The notes: a model not told the origin generated them from the sequence alone. DNA of 64,000 nt from Bradyrhizobium acaciae (GCF_020889785.1 NZ_JACMYK010000001.1:124001-188000), one strand, 5' to 3'; shown: positions 1 through 9,908, numbered from the stretch's first letter. Program-made: numbers and translations.

Positions 1-1511
1 GCGGTCGCGATGGCGGGACTGCAGGGAATGCAGGGACTGGTGACGCTCAGGCTCGAAGGCCTCCTCGACTACAAGCTCCAGGCCTCTCTGATCGACCGTC
101 TGCTCAGGTTGCCGGCGTCGCTGTTTCGCGACTACACGACCGGAGATTTGGTCGACCGTTCGATGGGCATTGAAGCAACGCGCCAGATCGTTACCGGACG
201 GACCTTGCGAGGCTTTACATCGGCCCTGTTCGGCATTTTCAGTATTGGGCTCATGCTCTACTACGACCTCAAGCTCGGCAGCATCGCGCTCCTGCTCATC
301 GCGTTCCGAGCGGCCGCGATCGTCACTGCCAGCGCCGTGCGAATCTACTACGAAAGCAAGCACTTCAATCTGCAAGGCAAGGTCAGCGGATTTGTGCTGC
401 AGCTGATCACCGGCGTCGGCAAACTCCGCGTGGCGAACGCCGCAAATCGCGCACTTGCGCGATGGTCGGGACAATTTGCTGTTCAGAAGAGCTACTTCAT
501 CGCCTCGCAACGAGCGGCTAACGTTCTGGTAGTGTTCGAGACGGCCTTTCCCCTTCTCGCCACCTTGATCATTTTTGCGATCGCTCGCGCACCAACAGTC
601 AGCTCCTGGCCAATCTCGGCGCCTTTCTCGGCTTCCTCTCCGCTTTCGGCCAGACCACGGCAGCGATCGGCAACTTTGCCTCGAGCATGAGCGAATCGCT
701 GGTGGTCATCCCCCATCTCACCCGGCTGAAGCCGATTCTTTCCACTGCCGCCGAGATCGCAGAAGATCGGCGGCCGGCAGGCGAGCTCGCAGGCGAGATC
801 GAGTTCTCCGGCGTCACCTTCCGCTATATCGAGGGTGGACCGATCGTCCTTGACGATATCACCCTGCGCGTTTCGAGGGGGGAGTATGTAGCGATTGTCG
901 GTCCTTCGGGGAGCGGAAAATCATCGCTGATGCGGTTGCTGCTGGACTTTGAACGACCGGAAGCCGGGACGATCTTCTATGATGGCAAGGCGCTGAACAC
1001 GATCGAGACCAATGACGTGCGCCGCCAGCTTGGGGTTGTGCTGCAAGACACGAAACTGGCAACAGGCAGTCTGTACGAAAATATTTGCGGTGGCGTCGAT
1101 CTGACGCTGGAAAAGGCCTGGGAGGCCGCGCGGCTGGCGGCGCTTGACGCGGATATTCGGCAGATGCCGATGGGTATGCACACGCTCGTTGCCGAGGGCA
1201 TCAATACGCTCTCGGGTGGACAGCGTCAGAGGCTCCTCATTGCCCGCGCGCTCGCGCGTTCGCCACGCATCCTGCTTTTTGACGAAGCGACGAGCGCTCT
1301 CGACAACCAGACGCAGGCGATCGTTGGCGCGTCGCTGGAACGGCTGAACGTCACGCGGATTGTCATTGCGCATCGGCTGAGCACGATCCGCCACGCGGAT
1401 AGAATTGTGATGCTGGTCGGTGGCAAGATCGTACAATCGGGGAGCTATGACGAGTTGACGAGCGGAACCGGTCCATTCGCAGAGTTCGCGCGGAGACAGC
1501 TTGTGGCCTAG
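1..1511 (+). pseudogene. NHLM-type bacteriocin ABC exporter (permease-ATPase), 5' truncated by window, frameshifted
   Basis: An exporter half with an N-terminal membrane domain and a C-terminal nucleotide-binding domain. The membrane part reads in frame 1 from the window edge to about 580. It then continues in frame 3 (residues TNSQLLANLGAFLGF from 591) without a gap, so one base appears lost near the T run at 572-576. The ATPase part shows Walker A (GPSGSGKSS), the Q-loop (VVLQD), LSGGQ, Walker B (ILLFDEATSA) and the switch His (IAHRLST). The lack of a C39 peptidase in the visible part and the sequence style resemble the NHLM/NHLP microcin exporter ATPase family; that family call is inference. 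The gene starts upstream of the window. Either the gene is inactive or the sequence has an error here. Confidence 0.75.
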
Positions 1512-2014
1512 CCGGGCGTCGATCGATCTCGCCTCGTTACTATGCTGACCTGCGGGCCTATCTTTCGGCCGAGCCCCTCGCTGTTCTTTCGTTCGCTCCC
1601 TGTGAGCCGATCTGCCGGTCGGCTATCTTCCACCGCTTCAACTACGTCATGACCCAGACCGCGGCAGAGTATTGCAGGAACGGCCGGTAGTCGACGCGCC
1701 TTGCGAACGGCACGGTTAGCGAAACTCGCACCGCCCTTGCCAAATCGAGCACGGCCATCTCGGCATGCGATGCTATGGAACGGCGTCCTGCGCCTCAGAG
1801 ACCGCCAAGTTCGCGCGGTCGATTTGTTGACATGCGCAAGGCTTGAGGGAGGCGCGGCGTTCGTTTGGTCCGCCTATCGCATCAACTCCGACGACCAATT
1901 TCCAGGTCCGGATGGTGTGTCCAAGAGGTCACGCTACCGCTCTTGCACCCCAGCACTCGGCCACCGAGACTGTGCCCGGACTCGACTCGACCGACCGCGC
2001 ACGTTTCTCTAAAC
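1512..2014. other. Intergenic, no recognisable gene
   Basis: About 500 bases between the ABC exporter and the left repeat. A 51-codon open stretch at 1535-1690 (plus strand) has coding-like composition, ending in EYCRNGR and a stop, but has no clear start or family. It may be a remnant. Nothing else is supported. Confidence 0.4.
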
Positions 2015-2107
2015 GAGATTTTTCTTGATCTCCGAGTGCACACGTCGTGCACACACCGCCCTCTAACCAACTGAAAAGCTTGAACTCTCTGTCCAATCCA
2101 TCATGGG
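2015..2107. repeat. Left imperfect direct repeat, dusA-type attachment-site-like
   Basis: About 93 bases match 22484-22576 in the same orientation with scattered substitutions. The most conserved part is a GTGCAC-ACGTC-GTGCAC inverted repeat. Read on the minus strand, the end near 2107 gives ATGATGGATTGG (Met-Met-Asp-Trp), the hallmark of the dusA 5' coding region that a known integrase family targets. Reading on, both copies give a shared degenerate peptide (ARRVH.EIKKNL). The island-boundary role is inferred from the pairing with the copy 20 kb away; no integrase gene was recognised between them. Confidence 0.6.
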
Positions 2108-2483
2108 CAAGTTTGAGCTATCTCCAGCAACCGATGTCCCATTAGATCCAATCAAGACAGGTCATCCCACCAATAACAAAACAGAGGACGGCCAACTCCC
2201 TCCTGCTCCATGAGTGCGGCGGAGAGAGTGTCAGTCAATCCCCTTTGAAAAACGGGCATTTTCGACTTTCTGGATTCAAACCCTACTGTTTGAGCTACAA
2301 GAAAGCCAATTCCACCCTCGCAGGTTTGTTCACGCTTTGACAAACCTGAGGCGGTTTCTCCAGCCGTTCTGCATAAAAGATAGCGAGCCCGGTGACGATA
2401 GCGACAGCTTCATTTCCGAATCGATGGTGAGGAAGGCCGCTCCCAGCAAACCAGTCAGCAGCAGGAACAGCAGTGTGAACTGC
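2108..2483. other. Degenerate stretch, probable remnant of a small membrane protein on minus strand
   Basis: No intact gene. On the minus strand, 2340-2490 can be read as a hydrophobic stretch (LLFLLLTGLLGAAFLT) that then falls out of frame (AIVTGLAIFY in another frame). This looks like a decayed small membrane protein directly downstream of the PRC-barrel pseudogene. Function is unknown. Confidence 0.3.
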
Positions 2484-2895
2484 CTAAACCCCTTTCGCGC
2501 GGCCGTACACTGCGGAGACGCTTACCCGCGTTGTCGACCATATCGATCTCCCGAGCATTTTCACGACGGGAGAGGCGCTGACGCCCGCCGTCCAGAGCAC
2601 GGTCGCGCTCTTGGCGATTTTAATGGCGGAGAATGGCACGATGACGTCCTTCTCGCCCGCGCCAAGAAATCCTCCCACCCCGACGACCAGTCCCGTGATC
2701 TTGCCCGATTTGTCGACGAGGACGTCGTCGATGTCGCCGAACTTGCTCTCCTTATGGATCGTACACGGCCTGCTTGTAATAATTCGTCACCGTCCAGCTT
2801 TCCGTCGGTGCCGCGGTCAGCACGGTGGTGGCAGCGAGGGCCCCGGTCGCCGTCGTCGCAGCCAGCAAGCATCCGATTGCGAGTTTTCTCTTCAT
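2484..2895 (-). pseudogene. PRC-barrel domain secreted protein, frameshifted
   Basis: The start at 2895 has a good ribosome site (GAGGAG, 6 nt upstream) and a signal peptide (MKRKLAIGCLLAATTATGA). Translation reaches a stop after the residues YKQAVYDP near 2752. The expected PRC-barrel sequence (ESKFGDIDDVLVDKSGKI, then FLGAGEKDVIVPFSAIK) continues in another frame to about 2600. After that the reading drifts into a non-homologous tail. PRC-barrel proteins of this type are common secreted proteins in Bradyrhizobium. The frameshift and odd C-terminus argue for a dead gene. Confidence 0.75.
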
Positions 2896-3113
2896 ATCCG
2901 ACTCCTCATTTTCCCGGTGGTCCCACCCAACGGGACATAGTGGCAAACGTTCCGCGATTGGAACGTGCCAGCAGCGAGGATGCCTAAGAAAGTCGAGTCC
3001 GTCCGAAGGTTAGTTGACACGTTGTCAGCCGGTTTGTCAGTGCAGGTCGATCTCGACGGCCCTGAGATCCGAGTGGCTTTGGCGCCGAGCTTCGTCTTGA
3101 GCGCCCGTTGCGA

Positions 3114-4316
3114 TCACCTGTCCCTGACTGCACCAAAATAGAGTGATGCGCAGCCTAAAGCCGTAACTGCCGACGAAATTAGGAGAACTGGCGGATAACC
3201 ACCGAGCCGCTCATGGAGATATCCGATGAACGCGGGCCCGCAAGCCGAGGAGAACTGGATGAAGGTGGCGGCCGTTCCGTAGACTTCAGCGAAGGCCTTG
3301 GCCCCGAACTCGCGGCGGATGACTATCGGGCTGAGCGTCGTGACGTGTCCGATCGCAAAGCCGTAGATCAAACTCCCGACGATCACCGTCGGGATTGAAG
3401 GAAAAAGCCCGATCGCGAGGAGAGCGGCCAATTGGGCGACCATCGCTTGGCAAGCGAGGCGCCGGACTGGCGCGCTGTCGACGATCTTCGCCAGATACAG
3501 TCGGCCGAACAGCGTGACCGCACCCGTAGCGCTGACCAGCACGCCCGCACCAAAATTGCCGAGAAACTGCGCGGCCAACGCGACGTGATGAGCGATGAAG
3601 CCGATCTGCGCGAGCAGCGTCAGCGCGAAAGCGACAGTTGCGCTCCAGAGCAGGCGGCGACGGTTCTCAGGCGTCGCGATGTGCTTGGTGAATTCGGGCG
3701 CGCCGCCTGCTCCGAGGAGCCCACCGTCCCTCGCTATGCCCAAATCCTCGGGACCGCGGTATCGAAGGACGACACCGATGAGTGGAAGGAGAACGAGAAC
3801 AGCGACGGCGCTTGCCGCGAGCAGACCCTCGCGCAGGCCAAGTCGATCGACGGTATAGAGCAATGCCGGCACGCCAAGAATTGCGCCGAAGCTTGCGCCC
3901 ATGATCGCAAGAGTTATGGAGCGGCCCTGGTGACGTTCGAACCAAGGCGCTACGGTCGCCGAAATGCCAGTCGTCGAGAGGGTCGCCCACCCGATGCCAA
4001 GCAGCGCGAAACACGGATAGAGTTGCCAGGGTCGGCCGACCACGCCGATGCATGCGACGCCGATACACATGCAGACGGTGCCGAGGAGAAGCGCATCGTG
4101 TCGAGCGATGCTGCGGCCCAATGCGCTCTGGCCCGCGGCACTGATCAAAAGGAACGTCGTGATGGCAGAGGAGACTTCGGAGATCGACCAACCGCGCGCC
4201 GCTGTCACCGCCTGGAGATAGACGCTCGAGCCGAAGAGACCGAGCCCCCAGGAGAAGCAGGCGATGACGAAGCACGCGGCGACGACACGCCAACCGTAGA
4301 AGATTTCGAATTTCAT
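3114..4316 (-). CDS. MFS transporter, monocarboxylate-porter-like
   Basis: A 400-residue inner-membrane protein with about 12 hydrophobic segments. It starts with KFEIFYGWRVVAACF, a beginning typical of MFS members in the monocarboxylate/oxalate-formate antiporter group. The substrate cannot be read from the sequence; solute:proton transport of an organic acid or drug is plausible. It is the last gene of a minus-strand run that starts at the adaptor gene (9823), 70 nt after the ABM-domain gene, so it is probably transcribed with the RND pump. The ribosome site before 4316 is weak. Confidence 0.8.
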   Translation of the reverse strand: MKFEIFYGWRVVAACFVIACFSWGLGLFGSSVYLQAVTAARGWSISEVSSAITTFLLISAAGQSALGRSIARHDALLLGTVCMCIGVACIGVVGRPWQLYPCFALLGIGWATLSTTGISATVAPWFERHQGRSITLAIMGASFGAILGVPALLYTVDRLGLREGLLAASAVAVLVLLPLIGVVLRYRGPEDLGIARDGGLLGAGGAPEFTKHIATPENRRRLLWSATVAFALTLLAQIGFIAHHVALAAQFLGNFGAGVLVSATGAVTLFGRLYLAKIVDSAPVRRLACQAMVAQLAALLAIGLFPSIPTVIVGSLIYGFAIGHVTTLSPIVIRREFGAKAFAEVYGTAATFIQFSSACGPAFIGYLHERLGGYPPVLLISSAVTALGCASLYFGAVRDR

Positions 4317-4386
4317 GACGGGTTCGGAAGTTCTTTGACCGCGGACTTTGGGGAGTAGCTTGGACTTCCGGCCGGGCGTGCGGCTC

Positions 4387-5058
4387 TCACTGCCGGTGCG
4401 CTTCCGGATAGTATTGGGGCGCCTCGCGACGATCGAACATGCCGTAGTCCCGTATGACGCGGACGTGCCGCAGCCGGGCGCCTGGGGGAAGCTTGGCAGA
4501 TACCTCGAAAGCGGCTGCGTCGTTCTTGGTCTTCCACACCATCATCAAAATGGCATCGCCCGGCGTGAGTACGGCATCGAAGACCTCCCAAGCCACCAGG
4601 CCGGGCGCGCCGGGATCTAGACCGAGGTGGCGAGCGACCGCGGGCCCGTCGGACGGTTCGATGGATCCCTCCAACCACTTGGCATCGACGACCGTGACCG
4701 TCGTTCCCTCGCCTATCTCCGTCTCGTCCAGACGCTGCTCGGCGACTGAATGCCCGGCCGGCACCTGCGTGTCGTGCGTGATCTGCCCGACGCGAAGATG
4801 GTAGTCGAGCATGATTTCGGAGCGACCGCGCTCCTGGGCCACGTGGTGGCGTTGCGCGGTACGCCACCTAACGACCGACTTCTCGTCTCGCCATCCGGAA
4901 AGCGATAGGAGCCAGCCCGGCCGCGAGAGACTCCTGTAGCGGACGTTCTCGACGAAACCGTCGACCCGCTCCAATTCCGGTCGCAGCATCTTGGCGATGC
5001 CGAGATAGCCGTCCCACTTTTCCGACTTGGGATGAACTTCGAAGATCACCGAGAACAT
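4387..5058 (-). CDS. ABM-domain (antibiotic biosynthesis monooxygenase-like) protein
   Basis: A 223-residue protein. The start at 5058 was chosen over an upstream in-frame ATG at 5148 because AAGGAG lies 6 nt before it and the upstream part overlaps the RND gene. The N-terminal 100 residues (MFSVIFEVHPKSEKWDGYL and LSGWRDEKSVVRWR) match the dimeric alpha/beta ABM fold of small cofactor-free monooxygenases. A second half of similar length (FDAVLTPGDAILMMVWKT) may be a second copy of the fold. It begins 31 nt after the RND gene, so it is probably co-transcribed. The substrate is unknown; a role with the efflux pump in handling an aromatic or quinone-like compound is inference. Confidence 0.75.
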   Translation of the reverse strand: MFSVIFEVHPKSEKWDGYLGIAKMLRPELERVDGFVENVRYRSLSRPGWLLSLSGWRDEKSVVRWRTAQRHHVAQERGRSEIMLDYHLRVGQITHDTQVPAGHSVAEQRLDETEIGEGTTVTVVDAKWLEGSIEPSDGPAVARHLGLDPGAPGLVAWEVFDAVLTPGDAILMMVWKTKNDAAAFEVSAKLPPGARLRHVRVIRDYGMFDRREAPQYYPEAHRQ

Positions 5059-5089
5059 CGTCGACTCCTTTGACTGCGGGACACTATCG

Positions 5090-8000
5090 TCAGACCGGCT
5101 CGCCGGAATCGTGCGCGGGAGCCTCTGCTTTTCCTTCCGACTTACCACCGGAACCGAAGTTGCGGATGAAGGAATAGAACGCCGGGGTGAACATCAGACC
5201 GAAGATGGTGACGCCGATCATTCCGGCGAACACGGCGGTCCCGATGGATTGGCGCATCTCGGATCCGGCCCCTGTGGCGACCGCGAGCGGGAAGACACCG
5301 AGGATGAATGCGGCCGAGGTCATCAGGATCGGGCGGAGGCGGATGCGCGCTGCTTCCGTGGCGGCCTGTTCCGCCGTATCTCCGTCGTGATCCTGCCGCT
5401 GCCTAGCGAACTCCACGATCAAGATCGCGTTTTTCGCCGCAAGCCCCACCAGGACGACGAAGCCGATCTGAGCGAGGATGTCGATCGGCATGCCTCGGAA
5501 GGCGAGACCCGTCGCCGACGCCAGCAGACACATCGGCACGATCAGCACGATGGCCAACGGCATCTTCCAGCTTTCGTACTGAGCGGCCAAGACCAGGAAG
5601 ACGAAGAGAGCCGACGCGGCGAAGATGACGATCGTCGGGATGCCCTGCTTTTCCTGCTGGTGCGACAGCTCGGTCCACTCCATCGCGAAGCCCGCCGGCA
5701 GCACCTCCTTGGCGAGAGCCTCCATCCGGGCCGCGGCGGTGCCAGACGCGACGCCCGGTGCTGCGGTACCGAGAACGTCGGCGGCCGGGTAGAGGTTGTA
5801 GCGCGGCTGACGATATGGCGCGGTCTGGTGCTGGAAGTTGGCGACCGAGCCTATCGGCACCATCTCGTTGCTCGCGTTGCGGACCTTCAGGCGACCGATG
5901 TCCTCCGGCGTCTTGCGGAACACCTCGTCCGCCTGGGCCAGCACCTGATAAGTGCGGTTGAGATAGTTGAAGTCGTTCACGTATTGAGAGCCGAGATAAA
6001 GCTGGAGCGTCGAAAAAACGTCGGTCGGCGTAAGCCCGACCTTTTCGGCCTTCTCGCGGTCGATATCGGCGAACAGCGAGGGCGCGCCGGCGTTGTAGAG
6101 CGTGAACACGCCGGCGAAGGCCGGGTCCTTGTTGGCGGCCGCGACCAGGGTGTTGGTCGCTGCGGCGAGTTCCTGCGGGGTATGATCGCCGCGATCCTCG
6201 ACCATCAGCTTGAAACCGCCGGCGGAGCCGAGACCCTGGACGGGCGGCGGATTCACGACGATGACGACCGCGTCCTTGATCCCGGCCAGCGCCGCGCGGA
6301 CCTTCGGCAGCATCGTTGCGGCGTTGACGCCCGGAATGTGGTGCCCGTAAAGCGACGGCAGGCCGTAGAAGATGGTGCCGACGTTCGGCGCGATCGTGCC
6401 GGTGGTGACATCGAGACCGGCCACGGGCGAGGTATGGGTCGGGCCCGGCACTTCCTTCAGGACGATGTCGTTTACTTCGCGAACGACGGCATCGGTCCGC
6501 TGCAGGCTCGATCCCGGCGGCAGGAACACGATGACGGCCTGGTATCCGATGTCCTGGCTCGGGATGAAGCCGGTGGGCATCCTGGACATCTGGAAGCCGG
6601 TCAAGCCGATCAGGCCGAGATAGACGACGCCGACGACCGCGCTGGCCCTGATGATGCGTCCCGTGACCCGGCCGTAACTCGACGACGCCCACTCGAAGCC
6701 GGCGTTGAAGCGTCCGAATGCGGCCTGCGAGACGCGGAAGATGCCGCGCGGCTTTGCATGGGTGGCGTGCGGCTTCAGCAGCACCGCGCACAGTGCCGGG
6801 CTCAACGTCAGCGAGACGATGACCGAAATGATGGTCGAGGCCGCGATGGTCGCTGCGAACTGCGTGAAGAACAGGCCGGAGATGCCGCTGATGAAGGCCG
6901 ACGGGATGAACACCGCGCACAGCGTCAACGCGATGGCGATCAGCGCGGTCGAGACCTCGTCCATCGTTTTGTGGGCCGCCTCTCGCGGCGACATGCCCGC
7001 CGCCATGTTCCGTTCGACGTTCTCGACGACGACGATGGCGTCGTCGACGACGATGCCGACCGCCAGGATCAGGCCGAACATCGAGAGGTTGTTGATCGAG
7101 ATGCCGAAGATGGCGAGGACCGTGAAACAGCCGACCAGGGAGACGGGAATGGCGATCACGGGAATGATCGTCGCGCGCCATGTCTGCAGGAACAGGAAGA
7201 CGACCCCGACGACGAGAGCGATCGCGATGAAGATGGTCTTGACGACTTCCTCGATCGATTGGCTCACGAACGTCGTCGGGTCGTAGATGCGGATATAGTC
7301 GAGACCAGGCGGGAAGCTCTTCTTGAGCTCGGCCATCTTCGACCAAATGGCGTTCTCGACCTGCACGACGTTCGCACCCGGCGTGGCTTTGGGAAACCAC
7401 GGCGTCGACGGATACTTGTCGGCGTAGGCGATCGAGCCGTAGTCGGCCGAGCCGAGCTCGACGCGGCCGATGTCGTGGATGCGGGTGACGCGTCCCCGAC
7501 TGTCGGACTTGACGATGATGTTGCCGAATTGCTCCGGCGTCGTGAGGCGGCCGAGCGCCTGCACGTTGATCTGGTACGCCGCATCGGTTGTCGTGATCGG
7601 CGGCGCGTTGAGCACGCCGGCGGAAACCTGAGCGTTCTGCGCACGAAGCGCGGCGAGGATCTCGTTTGCGCTGATGTTGTCGGCGGCGGCCTTGTCCGGA
7701 TCGATCCAGATCCGCATCGCGTAGTCGCGCTGGCCGAAGATCTGGAAATCGGACACGCCAGGGAGGCGAGCGATCTCGTCCCGGATCTTGAGCATATAAT
7801 TCGACATGTATTCGGGGCTGCGCGATCCGTCCGGCGAATAGACGTGAACGCCGAGCAGCAGCGCGTCGATCGTCTTCTTCACCTGCACGCCCTGCGCCTG
7901 GACCTCCTGCGGCAGGCGCGACAGCGTGTCTTGCACGCGATTCTGCGTGAGAACAAGGTCGGTGTTCGGGTCTGAGCCGATCTTGAAGACCACGGAAATC

Positions 8001-8272
8001 GCGAGCGCGCCATTGCCTGTCGATTGGCTCGTTATGTAGTCCATGTTCTCGACGCCGTTGATCGCCTGTTCGAGCGGCGTGGCCACCGTGCGGGCCACCA
8101 CGTCGGCCGATGCGCCGGGGTAGACCGTGGTGATCTGGATCGTCGGGGGAACGATATCGGGATACTGCGCGACGGGCAGCAGGAAAGCTGCGGCGGCACC
8201 GAATATCGTGAGGAAGATGCTGATGACCGCGGCGAACCTCGGATGCTCGATGAAGAAATGAGAGAGTTTCAT
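5090..8272 (-). CDS. RND efflux pump inner-membrane subunit (HAE1/AcrB-MexF type)
   Basis: A 1060-residue proton-driven drug exporter, the usual length for the family. The N-terminus (MKLSHFFIEHPRFAAVISIF) and the first large periplasmic loop are typical. Proton-relay aspartates lie at about residues 410-411 (VGIVVDDAIVVVEN), and the second half repeats the fold (GLAAKNAILIVEFARQ). It pumps from the periplasm or inner membrane through a trimer with the adaptor at 8627-9823. No outer-membrane TolC-type gene is present, so a shared one must serve. It lies 91 nt after a small gene and leads into the ABM and MFS genes. Transcription probably comes from the operator-flanked promoter at 9837-9908. 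Confidence 0.95.
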   Translation of the reverse strand: MKLSHFFIEHPRFAAVISIFLTIFGAAAAFLLPVAQYPDIVPPTIQITTVYPGASADVVARTVATPLEQAINGVENMDYITSQSTGNGALAISVVFKIGSDPNTDLVLTQNRVQDTLSRLPQEVQAQGVQVKKTIDALLLGVHVYSPDGSRSPEYMSNYMLKIRDEIARLPGVSDFQIFGQRDYAMRIWIDPDKAAADNISANEILAALRAQNAQVSAGVLNAPPITTTDAAYQINVQALGRLTTPEQFGNIIVKSDSRGRVTRIHDIGRVELGSADYGSIAYADKYPSTPWFPKATPGANVVQVENAIWSKMAELKKSFPPGLDYIRIYDPTTFVSQSIEEVVKTIFIAIALVVGVVFLFLQTWRATIIPVIAIPVSLVGCFTVLAIFGISINNLSMFGLILAVGIVVDDAIVVVENVERNMAAGMSPREAAHKTMDEVSTALIAIALTLCAVFIPSAFISGISGLFFTQFAATIAASTIISVIVSLTLSPALCAVLLKPHATHAKPRGIFRVSQAAFGRFNAGFEWASSSYGRVTGRIIRASAVVGVVYLGLIGLTGFQMSRMPTGFIPSQDIGYQAVIVFLPPGSSLQRTDAVVREVNDIVLKEVPGPTHTSPVAGLDVTTGTIAPNVGTIFYGLPSLYGHHIPGVNAATMLPKVRAALAGIKDAVVIVVNPPPVQGLGSAGGFKLMVEDRGDHTPQELAAATNTLVAAANKDPAFAGVFTLYNAGAPSLFADIDREKAEKVGLTPTDVFSTLQLYLGSQYVNDFNYLNRTYQVLAQADEVFRKTPEDIGRLKVRNASNEMVPIGSVANFQHQTAPYRQPRYNLYPAADVLGTAAPGVASGTAAARMEALAKEVLPAGFAMEWTELSHQQEKQGIPTIVIFAASALFVFLVLAAQYESWKMPLAIVLIVPMCLLASATGLAFRGMPIDILAQIGFVVLVGLAAKNAILIVEFARQRQDHDGDTAEQAATEAARIRLRPILMTSAAFILGVFPLAVATGAGSEMRQSIGTAVFAGMIGVTIFGLMFTPAFYSFIRNFGSGGKSEGKAEAPAHDSGEPV

Positions 8273-8363
8273 GGCGATTGAGCCTTGTCAGCAGAATGAG
8301 GTTACGTCGACTGCCGGAAGCGACGAATGAATGAAGTCGGGAGCTACGGCGCGGCGACCCGAC

Positions 8364-8615
8364 CTATGTCGGGTTCGCCGCGACGGCCCAGGAGCGATGA
8401 GAGCGCTCCGCGGCCCACGCTTTCGGGATCCAGGAAGGGTCGCCCCTCCCCTTGATCCGGTCACTCTCAGCGAATGCCGCCTTTCGAGAAGAGGTTACTT
8501 CGCGCAGCATGACCCTGAGGGCAGCGACGTCCACCCGGTCCGCCTGCATCAGGCTTTGCGTCAGGCCGTCGCCGAGCAGCTCGTCGATCGTCGGTTCTTC
8601 GAAGCAGACGCTCAT
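8364..8615 (-). CDS. Small protein of unknown function in the RND operon
   Basis: An 83-residue soluble protein starting with MSVCFEEPTIDELLGDGL. The start has a clear ribosome site (AAGGGGA, about 6 nt upstream) and lies 11 nt after the adaptor stop, so translation looks coupled. It has no signal peptide or membrane segment. Residues 8-40 look helical (DELLGDGLTQSLMQADRVDV). I do not recognise a named domain. Position between adaptor and pump suggests a regulator or accessory of the efflux operon, but this is only context. Confidence 0.65.
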   Translation of the reverse strand: MSVCFEEPTIDELLGDGLTQSLMQADRVDVAALRVMLREVTSSRKAAFAESDRIKGRGDPSWIPKAWAAERSHRSWAVAANPT

Positions 8616-8626
8616 GTCGGTCCCCT

Positions 8627-9823
8627 TCAGTCGGAAGCAAGCTGCTTCGAGGCGTTTTCGGCGATCACCTTCGCGCCGGGCTTGGCTATCGGAATGCCGG
8701 CGACGACGACGCGGTCGGATGACTTTAGGCCGGAGGTGATCACGCGAAGACCGTCCCGCAGATCGCCGAGCTGGACCTTCTTCGGCGTGACGGTGCCGTC
8801 CGCACCGACGGTCAGGACGACGTGTTCTGACTGATCCGGCAGAACCGACGCGTCCGGAACGAGGAGCGTGGGGACCGGCTTCGAGATCGCGATGCGAACT
8901 CTTGCGAAGGCGCCGGGGGTCAGCAGGCCATCGGTGTTCTTGATCGTTGCGCGTCCGTGGATCGTGCCGCTCGAGCGGTCGAGCGCATTGTCGATGAAGT
9001 CCAGCGTGCCGTTGCGATCGAAACGGCCGCCGTTGATGGAAACCTGGACCTTGTCGGCCAAGGGTCCCTGCTGCTGCAGGTGCGCCTGCTGGAAGGTCGC
9101 GTAGTCCGACTCGCTCAGGTCGAAGTTCAGATAGATGTTGTCGACCGAAACCAGCGTCGCGAGCAGGGTGGTCGGGCTGGTGGCGGCCCGGCTGCCGGCA
9201 ACCAGGTTGCCGATCGAGACGAGGTGTGTGCCGATGCGGCCGGTGAACGGCGCCGTCACGCGGGTATGATCCAGATCGAACTGCGCGTCGCGGACCGCGG
9301 CCTGGGCATCGTCGAGAGAGGCCTGCGCCGCGCGCTTTTGGGCCAGGCGCTGGTCGGCATTCTCGACCGTTCCGAAGCCGCTCTGCTTCAATGTATCGGC
9401 ACGGCCCAGTTGCTGGATCGCCAATTCCAATTGAGCGCGAGCCGTCTCGACCCGTGCCTTGGCCTCGTCCAGCTTGATCTGATAGGGGGTCGGGTCGATC
9501 TCGAACAGGACGTCGCCTTCGCGGACGATGTCGCCGTCCTTGAAGCTGATCTGCGTCAGCGTGCCGCCCACCTGAGGGCGGAGCTCGACCTGCTGCACCG
9601 CCGAGAACTGGCCCAGTAGCTGCAGCCGCTTCTCGACGTCGCGCTCAGCGGGCGTGCTGACGGTCACGGTCGGTGCGGCCGGCGCGGTCGCCTTGGCCGA
9701 GGGAGCCAAAAATTCGGGTCCGAAGACGACGCCGGCGCCGAAGATGCCTAGTGCTGCGGCTGTGGTGAGCCAGACTTTGATGCTGGTCCTGCGGGATGAA
9801 TGGCTGGCGGCGACTTGCGTCAT
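8627..9823 (-). CDS. RND efflux periplasmic adaptor (membrane fusion protein, AcrA/MexE type)
   Basis: A 398-residue adaptor that links the RND pump to an outer-membrane channel. An N-terminal membrane anchor (residues 14-35, VWLTTAAALGIFGAGVVFG) is followed by the lipoyl half motif (QVELRPQVGGTLTQISFKDG). A coiled-coil hairpin (KARVETARAQLELAIQQLG), the second lipoyl half (VTAPFTGRIGTHLVSIGN) and a beta-barrel domain come next. GGAGAT lies 5-6 nt before the start. It is the first gene of the adaptor, small protein, RND, ABM, MFS series. Confidence 0.93.
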   Translation of the reverse strand: MTQVAASHSSRRTSIKVWLTTAAALGIFGAGVVFGPEFLAPSAKATAPAAPTVTVSTPAERDVEKRLQLLGQFSAVQQVELRPQVGGTLTQISFKDGDIVREGDVLFEIDPTPYQIKLDEAKARVETARAQLELAIQQLGRADTLKQSGFGTVENADQRLAQKRAAQASLDDAQAAVRDAQFDLDHTRVTAPFTGRIGTHLVSIGNLVAGSRAATSPTTLLATLVSVDNIYLNFDLSESDYATFQQAHLQQQGPLADKVQVSINGGRFDRNGTLDFIDNALDRSSGTIHGRATIKNTDGLLTPGAFARVRIAISKPVPTLLVPDASVLPDQSEHVVLTVGADGTVTPKKVQLGDLRDGLRVITSGLKSSDRVVVAGIPIAKPGAKVIAENASKQLASD

Positions 9824-9836
9824 GACGATCTCCGTT

Positions 9837-9908
9837 ATCTATCTATCAGTAGATGCATAAGAGGTAGCTGAGGCGCCAAGCACTGTCAACGTCTATCTAT
9901 CGATAGAC
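9837..9908 (-). promoter_or_regulatory. Dual-operator promoter of the RND efflux operon
   Basis: Reading on the minus strand: palindrome GTCTATC-N4-GATAGAC (9891-9908), then one base, -35 TTGACA (9884-9889), a 17-nt spacer, a weak -10 TACCTC (9861-9866), then a second palindrome (9837-9854) just before the adaptor ribosome site. The same architecture recurs at 15817-15877 and 19874-19946. TetR-type repression is inferred from the two tetR genes that carry the same palindrome. Confidence 0.8.

Noticed and set aside
2041..2075. Block resembling the reverse complement of a tRNA D-arm (CTCTAACCAACTGA)
   Set aside because: Neither the anticodon arm nor the T-arm can be folded. The dusA motif in the same repeat explains the segment better.
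2214..2987. Plus-strand open frame of 257 codons
   Set aside because: It runs opposite the PRC-barrel pseudogene, has no ribosome site and has shadow-type composition.
5111..7975. Long plus-strand open frame opposite the RND pump gene
   Set aside because: Its composition (Arg/Asp-rich) is that of a shadow frame in GC-rich DNA. The RND protein on the other strand is certain.
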